DNA of 64,000 bases from Erysipelotrichaceae bacterium (GTDB lineage Bacteria > Bacillota_I > Bacilli_A > Erysipelotrichales > Erysipelotrichaceae): the NCBI GenBank assembly GCA_017405785.1, contig JAFQZR010000018.1:1-64000 (forward strand), read 5' to 3'. Positions 42,282-50,372 of this stretch are shown in pieces. Position 1 is the stretch's first letter; each line of letters opens with the position of its first letter. The notes beneath the pieces were generated by a model, which saw nothing but the letters and a program-made list of their open reading frames with translations, was not told the origin of the DNA and made no database searches. A program made the translations under genes and the position numbers.

Positions 42282-42310
42282 TGAAAACCCGTCGTAATGA
42301 CGGGTTTTCA
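42282..42310. terminator. strong bidirectional terminator
   Basis: A 12-bp perfect stem (42282-42293 with 42299-42310, TGAAAACCCGTC), A-rich before and T-rich after on each strand. Confidence 0.82.
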
Positions 42311-42339
42311 TATGTTTATAACTGTTTGTAAGTATAACC

Positions 42340-42501
42340 TTACATCGGTGAGGTGAACCACTTATATACCAAAACGGCAGTGATGATGGCTATGATCAGA
42401 AGAAAGAAAAATCCAAGTTTCTTCTTTCTGTTAAGGAAAGACATGAACGTCAGATCGGCAAGCACGATATAGACGATCAGCATGTAGCCTAATAATCCCA
42501 T
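42340..42501 (-). CDS. 53-residue membrane protein
   Basis: A short frame with two hydrophobic segments (GLLGYMLIVYIVLADLTF, and FFFLLIIAIITAVLVY) separated by a basic NRKKKLG loop, which fits a small two-span protein with the loop in the cytoplasm. An AAAGGA lies 12 bases upstream, a little far. It begins nine bases after the stop of the ligase gene on the same strand, so co-transcription is likely. Function unknown. Confidence 0.5.
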   Translation of the reverse strand: MGLLGYMLIVYIVLADLTFMSFLNRKKKLGFFFLLIIAIITAVLVYKWFTSPM

Positions 42502-42510
42502 AGATAATGA

Positions 42511-43848
42511 TTATCCTTTCTGCTGCAGGTCAGCGTAGATGTGTTTGAACTTGCCGCTGACACTGTTGGAGGCTGGCGGAGAATCAGATAGAGTAATCTG
42601 AATATCAGATAAGCCTTTGGACGTGAAGAAGGCGATAAGATCTTCTTTCGCTTCCTTGAAGGCCTTTTCCTTATTGTCGGCGATCATTCGCAGTTCAAGT
42701 TTATTTACCGCTTTCTGAACAAGCTGGAATCTCTTAACGGATTTAACTTCTTCAAGTATCTTGTAAAGTGACATCGGAGCAACACTTACTTCGTTTTCAA
42801 ACTTCAGAATATCATCGGTTCTTCCTTCGATTTCCAGCCACAGTGAACTCTTTCCGCATTTGCATGGTTCATTGTGAACGATGATACGGTCAGTCAGTTC
42901 ATAGCGGATAAACGGCTGAATGTAGTTAGACAGATTGGTGATCAGGAGCTTGTCAGACTGCACTCCGAAGGCCACAGGGTTGTTATTATTGTCAACAGGT
43001 TCTACTATGACCCAGTCCTCATTGATGTGTAGATGGCCTTCGCTGCATTCACAGGCGATCTCACCGGCTTCCGTGCAGGAGTAATGAGTCTGGACATAAC
43101 AGCCGAATCTGTCGATCAGTTTCTTTCTTATTTCATCTGTCAGTAACTCACCGCCGGTTATGATTACATCCGGCTGGATCTTAAGTTCATCGTAATCTGC
43201 CAGTAAGGCCAGATTTGACGGATAGCCGCTGAGCATGGAAGGCATGAAATCATTGAGCTGTTTTATGATGACTTCTTCCGGAGCATTGACATCGACAGTG
43301 ATCTTGGTCTTTTTCTGCGGCATCTGCAGCTGCAGATATCTGGACATGCCGCAGGCCAGATAGAAACCGTAATCCGCAAAGACGCCGGCGGTTTTCTTGC
43401 CGTGCTTCATGAAGGCCTTGAAGTCTTCCTTTCTGGCAAAAGTACGGAAGGCTGCCACGGCTGAAGAAACATCGATGTTCTGCTTATCATAGAGAACTAC
43501 GGCTGGATTACCGGTGGACCCTGATGTCTTGAAGATCAGATACTTACCGTCGATCATGCGGCCGATGTTATCAAGATCCTGGGTGAATTCATTTATTCTG
43601 TTCATGGTGATGTTTCTGTCGGTCAGAAAATCATCAAAATGAGCCATCATTTCAACCTTATTGGTGGCTGGTAAATCGCTCAGGCTGAAATCATCACCGA
43701 TACCGGAATACAGTTCTTTATAATACGGACTGTTTTCTCTGGCATAACGTACCAGTTTCTTAAGTCTCTGCTGCTGGATCTGTGCTATTTTGTTTCTGTC
43801 AGCGTTATTGTTCTTCCAGGTCTTTAGCATTGCGTTTACAAGACTCAT
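42511..43848 (-). CDS. adenylate-forming CoA ligase-like protein (PaaK type)
   Basis: A 445-residue protein resembling phenylacetate-CoA ligase and the related adenylate-forming enzymes of exopolysaccharide loci. Motifs are VRYARENSPYYKELY, the P-loop FKTSGSTGNPAVV, VQTHYSCTEAGEIACECSEGHLH, and FIRYELTDRIIV followed by CKCGKSSLWLEIEGRTDDIL. It would activate a carboxylic acid with ATP; the acceptor is unknown. Start at 43848 is preferred; a longer frame to 43914 lacks a ribosome site. A 53-residue membrane protein follows it. Confidence 0.82.
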   Translation of the reverse strand: MSLVNAMLKTWKNNNADRNKIAQIQQQRLKKLVRYARENSPYYKELYSGIGDDFSLSDLPATNKVEMMAHFDDFLTDRNITMNRINEFTQDLDNIGRMIDGKYLIFKTSGSTGNPAVVLYDKQNIDVSSAVAAFRTFARKEDFKAFMKHGKKTAGVFADYGFYLACGMSRYLQLQMPQKKTKITVDVNAPEEVIIKQLNDFMPSMLSGYPSNLALLADYDELKIQPDVIITGGELLTDEIRKKLIDRFGCYVQTHYSCTEAGEIACECSEGHLHINEDWVIVEPVDNNNNPVAFGVQSDKLLITNLSNYIQPFIRYELTDRIIVHNEPCKCGKSSLWLEIEGRTDDILKFENEVSVAPMSLYKILEEVKSVKRFQLVQKAVNKLELRMIADNKEKAFKEAKEDLIAFFTSKGLSDIQITLSDSPPASNSVSGKFKHIYADLQQKG

Positions 43849-43964
43849 AGTATAAACCCCATCTCTTTCATTACTGTTAAAAACATAATAACATACATTT
43901 GCGGTTATCGGCATGTGTTAGAATATAGAAAAGAAGCATACAGAAATGACGATGGGTATATGAT

Positions 43965-44654
43965 ATGAAAACGAGTAAACTGATAATACTGTTAGTGATC
44001 ACTCTGTTTCTTTTCAGTGGGTGCAACAGTAAGAAATATGACAGAGTGTATATCGGTTCCAGTGCAAATGAACTGAACGAAAAGGATGCCCGGGATACAT
44101 ATGAACTGCTGATGAAGACCATTAACGGTAATTCCGAAAAACTGAATCCCGAAGATAAGTATATTGGCGGAGTTAATACAACTGTTTATGTTGAACGCAA
44201 CAAGGATGTTACGGGATATGCTTTCTTATTGGATACATTGTATGTAATGAAGGATGATAAGATAACTGAAAGCTATAAGATCAATGAAGAATTCTATAAA
44301 AATGAGTTCTATCCGTTTATGAGTCAGGTTACTGCCTCCTATATTCCGTTTACCTATCAGCTGTTTAACGGTTATCAGTATGGCGGAATGTACTGGGAGA
44401 AGGACGGTCAGAAGGGTGAAATAGGAAAAGACAGGATCGATGAACTGCTGAACTTCGGCATGTATGTCGGTTATAACTACGGTTTGGCTGAAGAGTATAA
44501 GGGAAATGATGAACCGTTATACAGAATAGTGTTTGAGGATCCTTTCTCCCGTCAAGAAATAGCCATTTACGATACATTTACAGTTGTTAAAGGTAAGAGA
44601 ATAGACATGTGGAGTGAGTTCTCAGCTCAGCAGCTGTGGGAAACAATTCAGTAA
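43965..44654 (+). CDS. lipoprotein of unknown function
   Basis: A 229-residue protein. The signal peptide ends in a lipobox (LFLFSGC, Cys20). The mature part is soluble, rich in Tyr, Asp and Glu, with no recognised domain. It diverges from the ligase gene; an extended -10-like TGTTAGAAT lies near 43916. The ribosome site is weak (GATGGG). Confidence 0.65.
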   Translation: MKTSKLIILLVITLFLFSGCNSKKYDRVYIGSSANELNEKDARDTYELLMKTINGNSEKLNPEDKYIGGVNTTVYVERNKDVTGYAFLLDTLYVMKDDKITESYKINEEFYKNEFYPFMSQVTASYIPFTYQLFNGYQYGGMYWEKDGQKGEIGKDRIDELLNFGMYVGYNYGLAEEYKGNDEPLYRIVFEDPFSRQEIAIYDTFTVVKGKRIDMWSEFSAQQLWETIQ

Positions 44655-44662
44655 AAACAATT

Positions 44663-44688
44663 AAGGGATCAGTAATGATCCTTTTTTA
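44663..44688 (+). terminator. terminator after the lipoprotein gene
   Basis: GGATCA (44666-44671), loop GTAA, TGATCC (44676-44681), followed by T6; flanking A-T pairs extend the stem. Confidence 0.8.
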
Positions 44689-44770
44689 TACAGAGCACCA
44701 TTGTTGGAATGGATGCTCAATCGTGGTATATTTTGAGTAATATGAAAATTCAATAGATAGGAGAATGAAT

Positions 44771-45913
44771 ATGATAATTAAGAACGGTTTGATTCATGAC
44801 GCAGTTAACCGGGAACCTTATGTAGCAGACATAAGAGTTGTTGACGGTAAGATCAGTGAAATAGGGAAGGATCTGTTTATTGGGGAAAACGAAGAATGTG
44901 TTGATGCGACAGGATTAAGTGTCTATCCTGGTTTCATTGATGCTCATTGTCACCTTGGTCTTGATGGCTGGGGTATCGGCTTTGAAGGTGCTGACTATAA
45001 TGAACCCGGCGATATCTGTACACCGCATTTAAGATCTGAAGACAGCTTCAATCCACTGGATCCAAGTGTCCATGACGCGGCTAAGGGCGGTGTTACCAGT
45101 GTAGCTACCGGTCAGGGAAGTGCCAATGCGATTGGCGGAACCTGGATCGCTGTAAAGACCGTAGGCAAATGTGTTGATGACATGATCATCAAGACACCTG
45201 TTGCGATGAAATGTGCTTTAGGTGAAAACCCGAAGAGATGTTACCGTGAAAAGGGAAACGCTGCCAGAATGTCAACAGCTTCCGTTATCCGTAACATGAT
45301 GTTCAAAGCCCAAGAATACTTACGGAAGAAAGAAGCTGCCGGAGATGACATCTTTAAGAAACCGGCATTTGACTTCAAGTGCGAGGCCATGATCCCTGTT
45401 CTTAAGAAGGAAATACCTCTGAAGATACATGCTCATCAGGCTAATGACATTTTAACTGCCATCCGTCTGGCCAAGGAATTTGACGTGCTTCTGACCATTG
45501 AACACGTTACCGAAGGTCATCTGATTGCAGATAAGCTGGAAAACTGTCCTTATCCTCTGGCTGTTGGTCCGTCACTGACTCATGCCACCAAGTTTGAGTT
45601 ACAGAACAAGTCATGGACTACTCCTGGTATTCTGGCTGCCAAGGGATGTCAGGTTTCCATCATAACTGACTCACCGGTAATTCCTCAGGAATATCTGCCT
45701 TTATGTGCCGGACTGGCTGTTAAGGCCGGGATGGACCCGTTTGAAGCCCTAAAGGCCATTACTATCAACCCCGCAAAGCAGATCGGTATTGCGGACAGAG
45801 TAGGCTCAATTGAAACAGGCAAGGATGCTGACCTGGTCATCACCAATGGTGATCCGATGGTAAGTGATACTGCCATTGTTGAAGTATTCATTAACGGCAA
45901 TAAGGTAGAATAA
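44771..45913 (+). CDS. amidohydrolase (imidazolonepropionase-like superfamily)
   Basis: A 380-residue metal-dependent hydrolase. Metal ligands are in YPGFIDAHCHLGLD, KIHAHQANDI, IEHVTEGHL and ITDSPVIP, and the C terminus has IGSIETGKDADLVITNGDP-type closing motifs. This COG1228-type group acts on cyclic amides or dipeptides; the substrate is not clear. It is near the hut operon but separated by the TIR-TPR gene. Start 44771 is chosen because AGGAG is seven bases away; ATG 44765 is too close. Confidence 0.8.
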   Translation: MIIKNGLIHDAVNREPYVADIRVVDGKISEIGKDLFIGENEECVDATGLSVYPGFIDAHCHLGLDGWGIGFEGADYNEPGDICTPHLRSEDSFNPLDPSVHDAAKGGVTSVATGQGSANAIGGTWIAVKTVGKCVDDMIIKTPVAMKCALGENPKRCYREKGNAARMSTASVIRNMMFKAQEYLRKKEAAGDDIFKKPAFDFKCEAMIPVLKKEIPLKIHAHQANDILTAIRLAKEFDVLLTIEHVTEGHLIADKLENCPYPLAVGPSLTHATKFELQNKSWTTPGILAAKGCQVSIITDSPVIPQEYLPLCAGLAVKAGMDPFEALKAITINPAKQIGIADRVGSIETGKDADLVITNGDPMVSDTAIVEVFINGNKVE

Positions 45914-45934
45914 CAGATACTGTTTATTTAACAG

Positions 45935-45965
45935 GAAGATATGGATGACCATATCTTCTTTCATT
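45935..45965 (+). terminator. terminator after the amidohydrolase gene
   Basis: GAAGATATGG (45935-45944), loop ATGA, CCATATCTTC (45949-45958), then T-rich sequence. Confidence 0.82.
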
Positions 45966-46073
45966 CTTATAGCAGGAGATGAATAATAACTTACAATAAA
46001 GTAAAATATATTTGTCAACAGCATAAGCTGGTTGATTACTGATAGAAGAACTCTATAAGGAGGTAGGCTCCAA

Positions 46074-48641
46074 ATGGCTGAATTGCTTTACAAAACTAGA
46101 AATAATAATAATAATCTGCAAGAGAAACCTAAAGTGTTTTTTACATGTCATCCTGATGATTTTGACAAATCATTTGAGAATATATGTAAGGATCTTTTGA
46201 GTGCAGTAGACTGTATTGTATTCTATACGAAGGACATGTCAGAACAGTTCAGTCAGGAAGAATACGATTTTGACCTTAAGAGAATGAATCTATTTGTAAT
46301 ACCTGTTACTCTTACGCTTCTCAATGATGATAATAGGGCAATGTCTCAGGATTTCGTATATGCAAAAAAGGAGCACATACCTGTATTACCTATTATGCTT
46401 GAGGATGAACTAGATGATATGTATTCGAAGGAAGATCGTTTTGGAGAACTTCAATATCTAGATCCTAAAGGATATGATGGAACTGGAATAAGTTATGAAG
46501 AAAAACTGAAAAAATATTTACAATCAGTACTTGTTAGTGATGAAACTGCTAAATTAATCAGGGCAGCATTTGATGCTTATGTATTTTTAAGCTATCGTAA
46601 GAAAGACAGAAAGCATGCAGATGAACTAATGAGATTTATACATGATGATTCAAAATGCAGAAATATAGCAATCTGGTATGATGAGTATCTTATACCAGGA
46701 GAAAATTTCAGTGAAGCGATTGCATCAGCAATGCAGAAAAGTAAGCTATTTACTATGGTCGTAACACCAAACCTTATAAACGAGGAGAATTATGTACATT
46801 TAGTAGAGTACCCACAAGCTGTTAAAAGCTATAAAAGAATAATTCCTGTAGAGATGGTAGATACTGATAGAATTGAATTGAGTAAGCAGTATGAAGGACT
46901 CACAGAGTGTTTTAGTATTAAAAATGATGAAGAGGTAAAAAACGGTATATTAAGTGCTATAAGAGAATTAGCAATGCAGAATGACGATGATCCTATTCAT
47001 AATTATTTAATTGGATTGGCATATTTGGAAGGAATAGATGTAGAGATAAATAGGAAAAGAGCTTTGGAATTACTCACCTCAGCTGGAGAAGCAGAACTTC
47101 CTGAAGCCATGAAAAAACTGTGTGATGTGTATCTTAACTCGGAAAATGAGGAGAAAAACAACAGAATAGCGGTTTACTGGGCAGCAAAATTAACTGACTA
47201 CTATAAGAAAACACTTGGTGATCAAGATCCCGAAACACTAAAATCTTTAGACAAATTAGCAAGCGCTTATTGTAGGAACAAAGAAAACGATAAAGCAATA
47301 GAAGCGAGTAAAAAAGCTTATTTATTGCGAAAAGAAATACTAGGTGATACTCATCCAGAAACAATAAACTCTTTAAACAATCTAGCTAGCATATATGAAA
47401 GGAGTGGAAAAATAAAAGAAGCAATAAAATTGAAAGAAAAAGTGTATTTATTGCGAAAAGAAACATTAGGTAATACTCATCCGGAAACAATAAAATCTCT
47501 AGATAGTTTGGCAGTTGTTTATCGCAGGAACAGAGCGGTTGCTTATCGCAGTAACATAGAAAAAGATAAAGCAATAAAAGCAAGTGAAAAAGCTTATTCG
47601 TTGCGAAAAGAAACACTAGGTGATACTCATCCAGAAACATTGAAAGCTTTAGAAAGGTTGGCCTTAACTTATTATTGTGTTGGTAAATACGATAAAGAAC
47701 TGATAATAAGAGAAAAGGTCTATTCACTGCAAAAAGAAACGTTAGGTGATACTCATGCCGAAACATTAAAATCTCTAGATAGTTTGGCCAATGCTTATAG
47801 ACATGTAGGTGAAAAAGACAAAGCAATAGAAGCAAGTGAAAAAGTTTACTTATTACGAAAGGAAACTTTAGGAGAGACTAATATAGGTACAATTGATTCA
47901 CTAGAAGCTTTGGCTATTGCTTATGGTGATGTTGGAGATAGCACTAAGGCATTAGAACTGAAAGAAAAAGCTTACGCATTAAAAAAAGAAGTGTTAGGAA
48001 AGGCCGATATAAAAACAATCAACTCACTGGAAGCTCTGGCTATTGCTTATGGTGATGTTGGAGATAGCGCTAAGGCATTAGAACTGAAAGAAAAAGCTTA
48101 CGCATTAAAACAAGAAGTGTTAGGAGATAATCATTTAGAAACACTAAAGTCTTTAGACAGACTAGCTTTTGCGTATGACAAGGTTGGAAATAGCGCTAAG
48201 GCATTAGAACTAAAAGAAAAAGCTTACGCATTAAATAAAGAAGTGTTAGGAGATAATCATTTAGAAACACTAAAGTCTTTAGACAGACTAGCTTTTGCAT
48301 ATGATAAGGGCGGAGAATACGCTAAAGCGCTGGAACTAAAAGAAAAGTCCTACTCACTGAGGAAAGAAACATTAGGAGAGACAAATAGTTTTACATTGAG
48401 ATCTTTAAGCAGTATAGGGAGTACGCTTAAGCGTATGGGAGAAAATGGTAAAGCAACAGAAATATATGAAAAGGTTTACTCATTACGAAAAGAAATATTG
48501 GGAGAAACACATCTCGAGACTCTTAATTCCCTTAAATCCCTAATATCGTGTTATAAAGACAGTGGAAATGATAAAAAGGCAGTGGAACTCCAAGAAATGC
48601 TAACCAGCATTCAAAGCAAAAAGCATAATAGTAAGAAATAA
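46074..48641 (+). CDS. TIR-TIR-TPR protein
   Basis: An 855-residue cytosolic protein. Residues about 20-155 form a divergent TIR-like domain (KVFFTCHPDDFD). Residues about 168-300 form a clearer TIR domain (AYVFLSYRKKDRKHADEL, WYDEYLIPGENF, and VEYPQAV with E245 at the position of the usual catalytic Glu). A Sel1-like segment (about 305-355) leads to eleven 42-residue kinesin-light-chain-type TPR units (LGDTHPETLKSL pattern). Bacterial TIR domains often cleave NAD in antiphage defence; TPR arrays usually bind proteins. The gene is AT-rich compared with its neighbours and sits alone between terminators, suggesting transfer. AAGGAGG precedes the ATG. A fragment of a relative lies at 161-262. 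Confidence 0.82.
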   Translation: MAELLYKTRNNNNNLQEKPKVFFTCHPDDFDKSFENICKDLLSAVDCIVFYTKDMSEQFSQEEYDFDLKRMNLFVIPVTLTLLNDDNRAMSQDFVYAKKEHIPVLPIMLEDELDDMYSKEDRFGELQYLDPKGYDGTGISYEEKLKKYLQSVLVSDETAKLIRAAFDAYVFLSYRKKDRKHADELMRFIHDDSKCRNIAIWYDEYLIPGENFSEAIASAMQKSKLFTMVVTPNLINEENYVHLVEYPQAVKSYKRIIPVEMVDTDRIELSKQYEGLTECFSIKNDEEVKNGILSAIRELAMQNDDDPIHNYLIGLAYLEGIDVEINRKRALELLTSAGEAELPEAMKKLCDVYLNSENEEKNNRIAVYWAAKLTDYYKKTLGDQDPETLKSLDKLASAYCRNKENDKAIEASKKAYLLRKEILGDTHPETINSLNNLASIYERSGKIKEAIKLKEKVYLLRKETLGNTHPETIKSLDSLAVVYRRNRAVAYRSNIEKDKAIKASEKAYSLRKETLGDTHPETLKALERLALTYYCVGKYDKELIIREKVYSLQKETLGDTHAETLKSLDSLANAYRHVGEKDKAIEASEKVYLLRKETLGETNIGTIDSLEALAIAYGDVGDSTKALELKEKAYALKKEVLGKADIKTINSLEALAIAYGDVGDSAKALELKEKAYALKQEVLGDNHLETLKSLDRLAFAYDKVGNSAKALELKEKAYALNKEVLGDNHLETLKSLDRLAFAYDKGGEYAKALELKEKSYSLRKETLGETNSFTLRSLSSIGSTLKRMGENGKATEIYEKVYSLRKEILGETHLETLNSLKSLISCYKDSGNDKKAVELQEMLTSIQSKKHNSKK
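47884..48350 (+). repeat. near-identical 126-bp TPR-coding repeats
   Basis: Units beginning at GTTGG 47931, 48057 and 48183 are exactly 126 bases apart and nearly identical over 60 bases or more (AAGGCATTAGAACTGAAAG and onward). A second block, starting GATAATCATTTAGAAACAC, is also duplicated 126 bases apart. This shows recent unit duplication inside the TPR array. Confidence 0.85.
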
Positions 48642-48654
48642 TATACATAGTTTT

Positions 48655-48700
48655 AACAATGGTTTATGTACTTTGATGTCATAAACCATTGTTTATTTAT
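48655..48700 (+). terminator. terminator of the TIR-TPR gene
   Basis: A 14-bp perfect stem (48655-48668 with 48680-48693), loop of 11 bases, followed by TATTTATATT. Confidence 0.75.
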
Positions 48701-48749
48701 ATTGCTGTAAAAGATAAATGAAAAAACAGCAGATGAAAATCAGGCTTCT

Positions 48750-48777
48750 TTGACGTACAATATAGTTGTAAAACAAC
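48750..48777 (+). promoter_or_regulatory. possible hut operon control site
   Basis: TTGACG (48750-48755) resembles a -35 box, and GTTGT-AAA-ACAAC (48765-48777) is a small perfect inverted repeat just before the hutH ribosome site. No convincing -10 box at the right distance. No hut regulator gene is recognised in the window. Confidence 0.3.
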
Positions 48778-48795
48778 ATAAAAGAGAGAAAGATA

Positions 48796-50358
48796 ATGAA
48801 TACTGCAGTTTTATTTGATGAAGTTGAACTGACTGGCCATGATCTGACCCTGAAACAGCTGGTAGCAGTGGCCCGTTTTTATTGTGAGGTCAGAATAAGC
48901 GATGATGCACTGGAGAGAATAAGAGAAAGCCGTCAGCGTGTTGACAGGATCACCGAAAACAAACAGGTTGCCTATGGCATTACAACCGGTTTCGGCGGCC
49001 TGGCCAAGGTAAATGTTTCGACAGAACTGTCAAAACAGCTTTCCAACAATCTAATTCTGTCACATTGTGTCGCGACAGGAGATCCTTACAGTGAAGAACA
49101 GGTCAGAGGAATGATGCTTTTACTGGTAAATGCCTTCTGCCATGGTGTCAGCGGATTAAGACCTGAAGTTGCAAAAACATATGTAGACATGCTCAACAGA
49201 AATGTCATTCCGGTGGTACCTCAGAAGGGATCTCTGGGAGCCAGCGGTGACCTGGCCCCGTTAAGCCACATTGCTCTGGTTGTTCTGGGTAAGGGAGAAG
49301 CCTTCTATAAGGGAGAGAGAATGCCGGGAGCCAAGGCCATGGAAATAGCCGGCATCAAGCCGATTGATACTCTGTTCAGCAAGGAGGCATTGGCCATGAC
49401 AAACGGAACCTATGCCATGACGGCTGTAGGAGCACTTAATCTGTATGATGCACTTGATCTGGTGGCAATCTCTGATGTAACTGCGGCTCTGTCACTTTCA
49501 GCCTTAACAGGTCAGCTTGATGCTTTTGATAAGAGGATACAGCTGGAAAGAGGACAGAAGGGACAGCAAGTAGCTGCAGCTAATATTCTGAAACTTACTG
49601 AAGGATGCGACATGCTGAAGGACAGTCAGGGCTTAAGAGTGCAGGATTCCTATTCTCTCAGATGCATCCCGCAGGTTCACGGTGCCATAAGAGATGCCTT
49701 AGCATATGTCAGGGAAAAGACGGAAATAGAACTCAATGCCGTAACGGATAACCCTCTGATCTTTGAAGGTGATGAGGTAATATCCGGAGGTAACTTCCAT
49801 GGTGAGCCGATGGCTCTGGCTTATGATTTCATGGGCATGGCATTAAGTGAAGTTGCCTCGATATCGGAAAGAAGAACGGAAAAGATGGTCAATGCGGCCA
49901 TTTCCAACGGATTAACACCGTTTTTGACTGTTGATCCTGGTATTAACAGCGGCTTCATGATCGTACAGTACTCAGCTGCCAGTATGGTATCGGAAAACAA
50001 GGTGCTGGCTCATCCGGCCTGTGTGGATTCCATTCCAAGCAGCGCCAACCAGGAAGACTTTGTTTCCATGGGTACCACATCTGCCCGCAAGAGCGGATGG
50101 ATACTGGAAAACAGCCGTTCAGTAGTGGCTTATGAATTATTCACAGCCTGCCAGGCTGTTGATATCAGAAGACGTGTCGGCAATGTTTCTCCGGGATTAT
50201 CACCGGTATTACAGGCCGTATACTCTCTGGTAAGAGAAAACATAGATTTTATAGATAAGGACAGAGAAATAAGAATTGATATTGCCAGAATTGAAGAACT
50301 GCTCAGAAGCGGAAAGATTCTGGAAACGGTCAGACAGCATATTCCTGACTTTGAATAG
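48796..50358 (+). CDS. hutH: histidine ammonia-lyase
   Basis: A 520-residue enzyme of the usual size. The MIO cofactor forms from A149-S150-G151 in GSLGASGDLAPL. Other conserved blocks are YGITTGFGGLA, NFHGEPMALAYDF and QEDFVSMGTTSARK. It converts L-histidine to urocanate and ammonia in the cytosol. First gene of a five-gene histidine-degradation operon ordered by pathway step; GAGAGAAAG precedes the start. Confidence 0.96.
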   Translation: MNTAVLFDEVELTGHDLTLKQLVAVARFYCEVRISDDALERIRESRQRVDRITENKQVAYGITTGFGGLAKVNVSTELSKQLSNNLILSHCVATGDPYSEEQVRGMMLLLVNAFCHGVSGLRPEVAKTYVDMLNRNVIPVVPQKGSLGASGDLAPLSHIALVVLGKGEAFYKGERMPGAKAMEIAGIKPIDTLFSKEALAMTNGTYAMTAVGALNLYDALDLVAISDVTAALSLSALTGQLDAFDKRIQLERGQKGQQVAAANILKLTEGCDMLKDSQGLRVQDSYSLRCIPQVHGAIRDALAYVREKTEIELNAVTDNPLIFEGDEVISGGNFHGEPMALAYDFMGMALSEVASISERRTEKMVNAAISNGLTPFLTVDPGINSGFMIVQYSAASMVSENKVLAHPACVDSIPSSANQEDFVSMGTTSARKSGWILENSRSVVAYELFTACQAVDIRRRVGNVSPGLSPVLQAVYSLVRENIDFIDKDREIRIDIARIEELLRSGKILETVRQHIPDFE

Positions 50359-50372
50359 ATGGAGGAGCAAAT

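Noticed and set aside
44771-45913. second imidazolonepropionase (hutI) for the histidine pathway
   Set aside because: A clear hutI is inside the hut operon; this protein shares only the superfamily metal motifs and lies in a separate transcript.
47386-47835. 149-codon minus-strand frame inside the TPR array
   Set aside because: Its Leu/Phe-rich repeats are the mirror of the TPR-coding repeats, not an independent protein.
47884-48350. CRISPR-like or VNTR array
   Set aside because: The 126-bp period matches the 42-residue TPR unit in frame, with no spacers between repeats.
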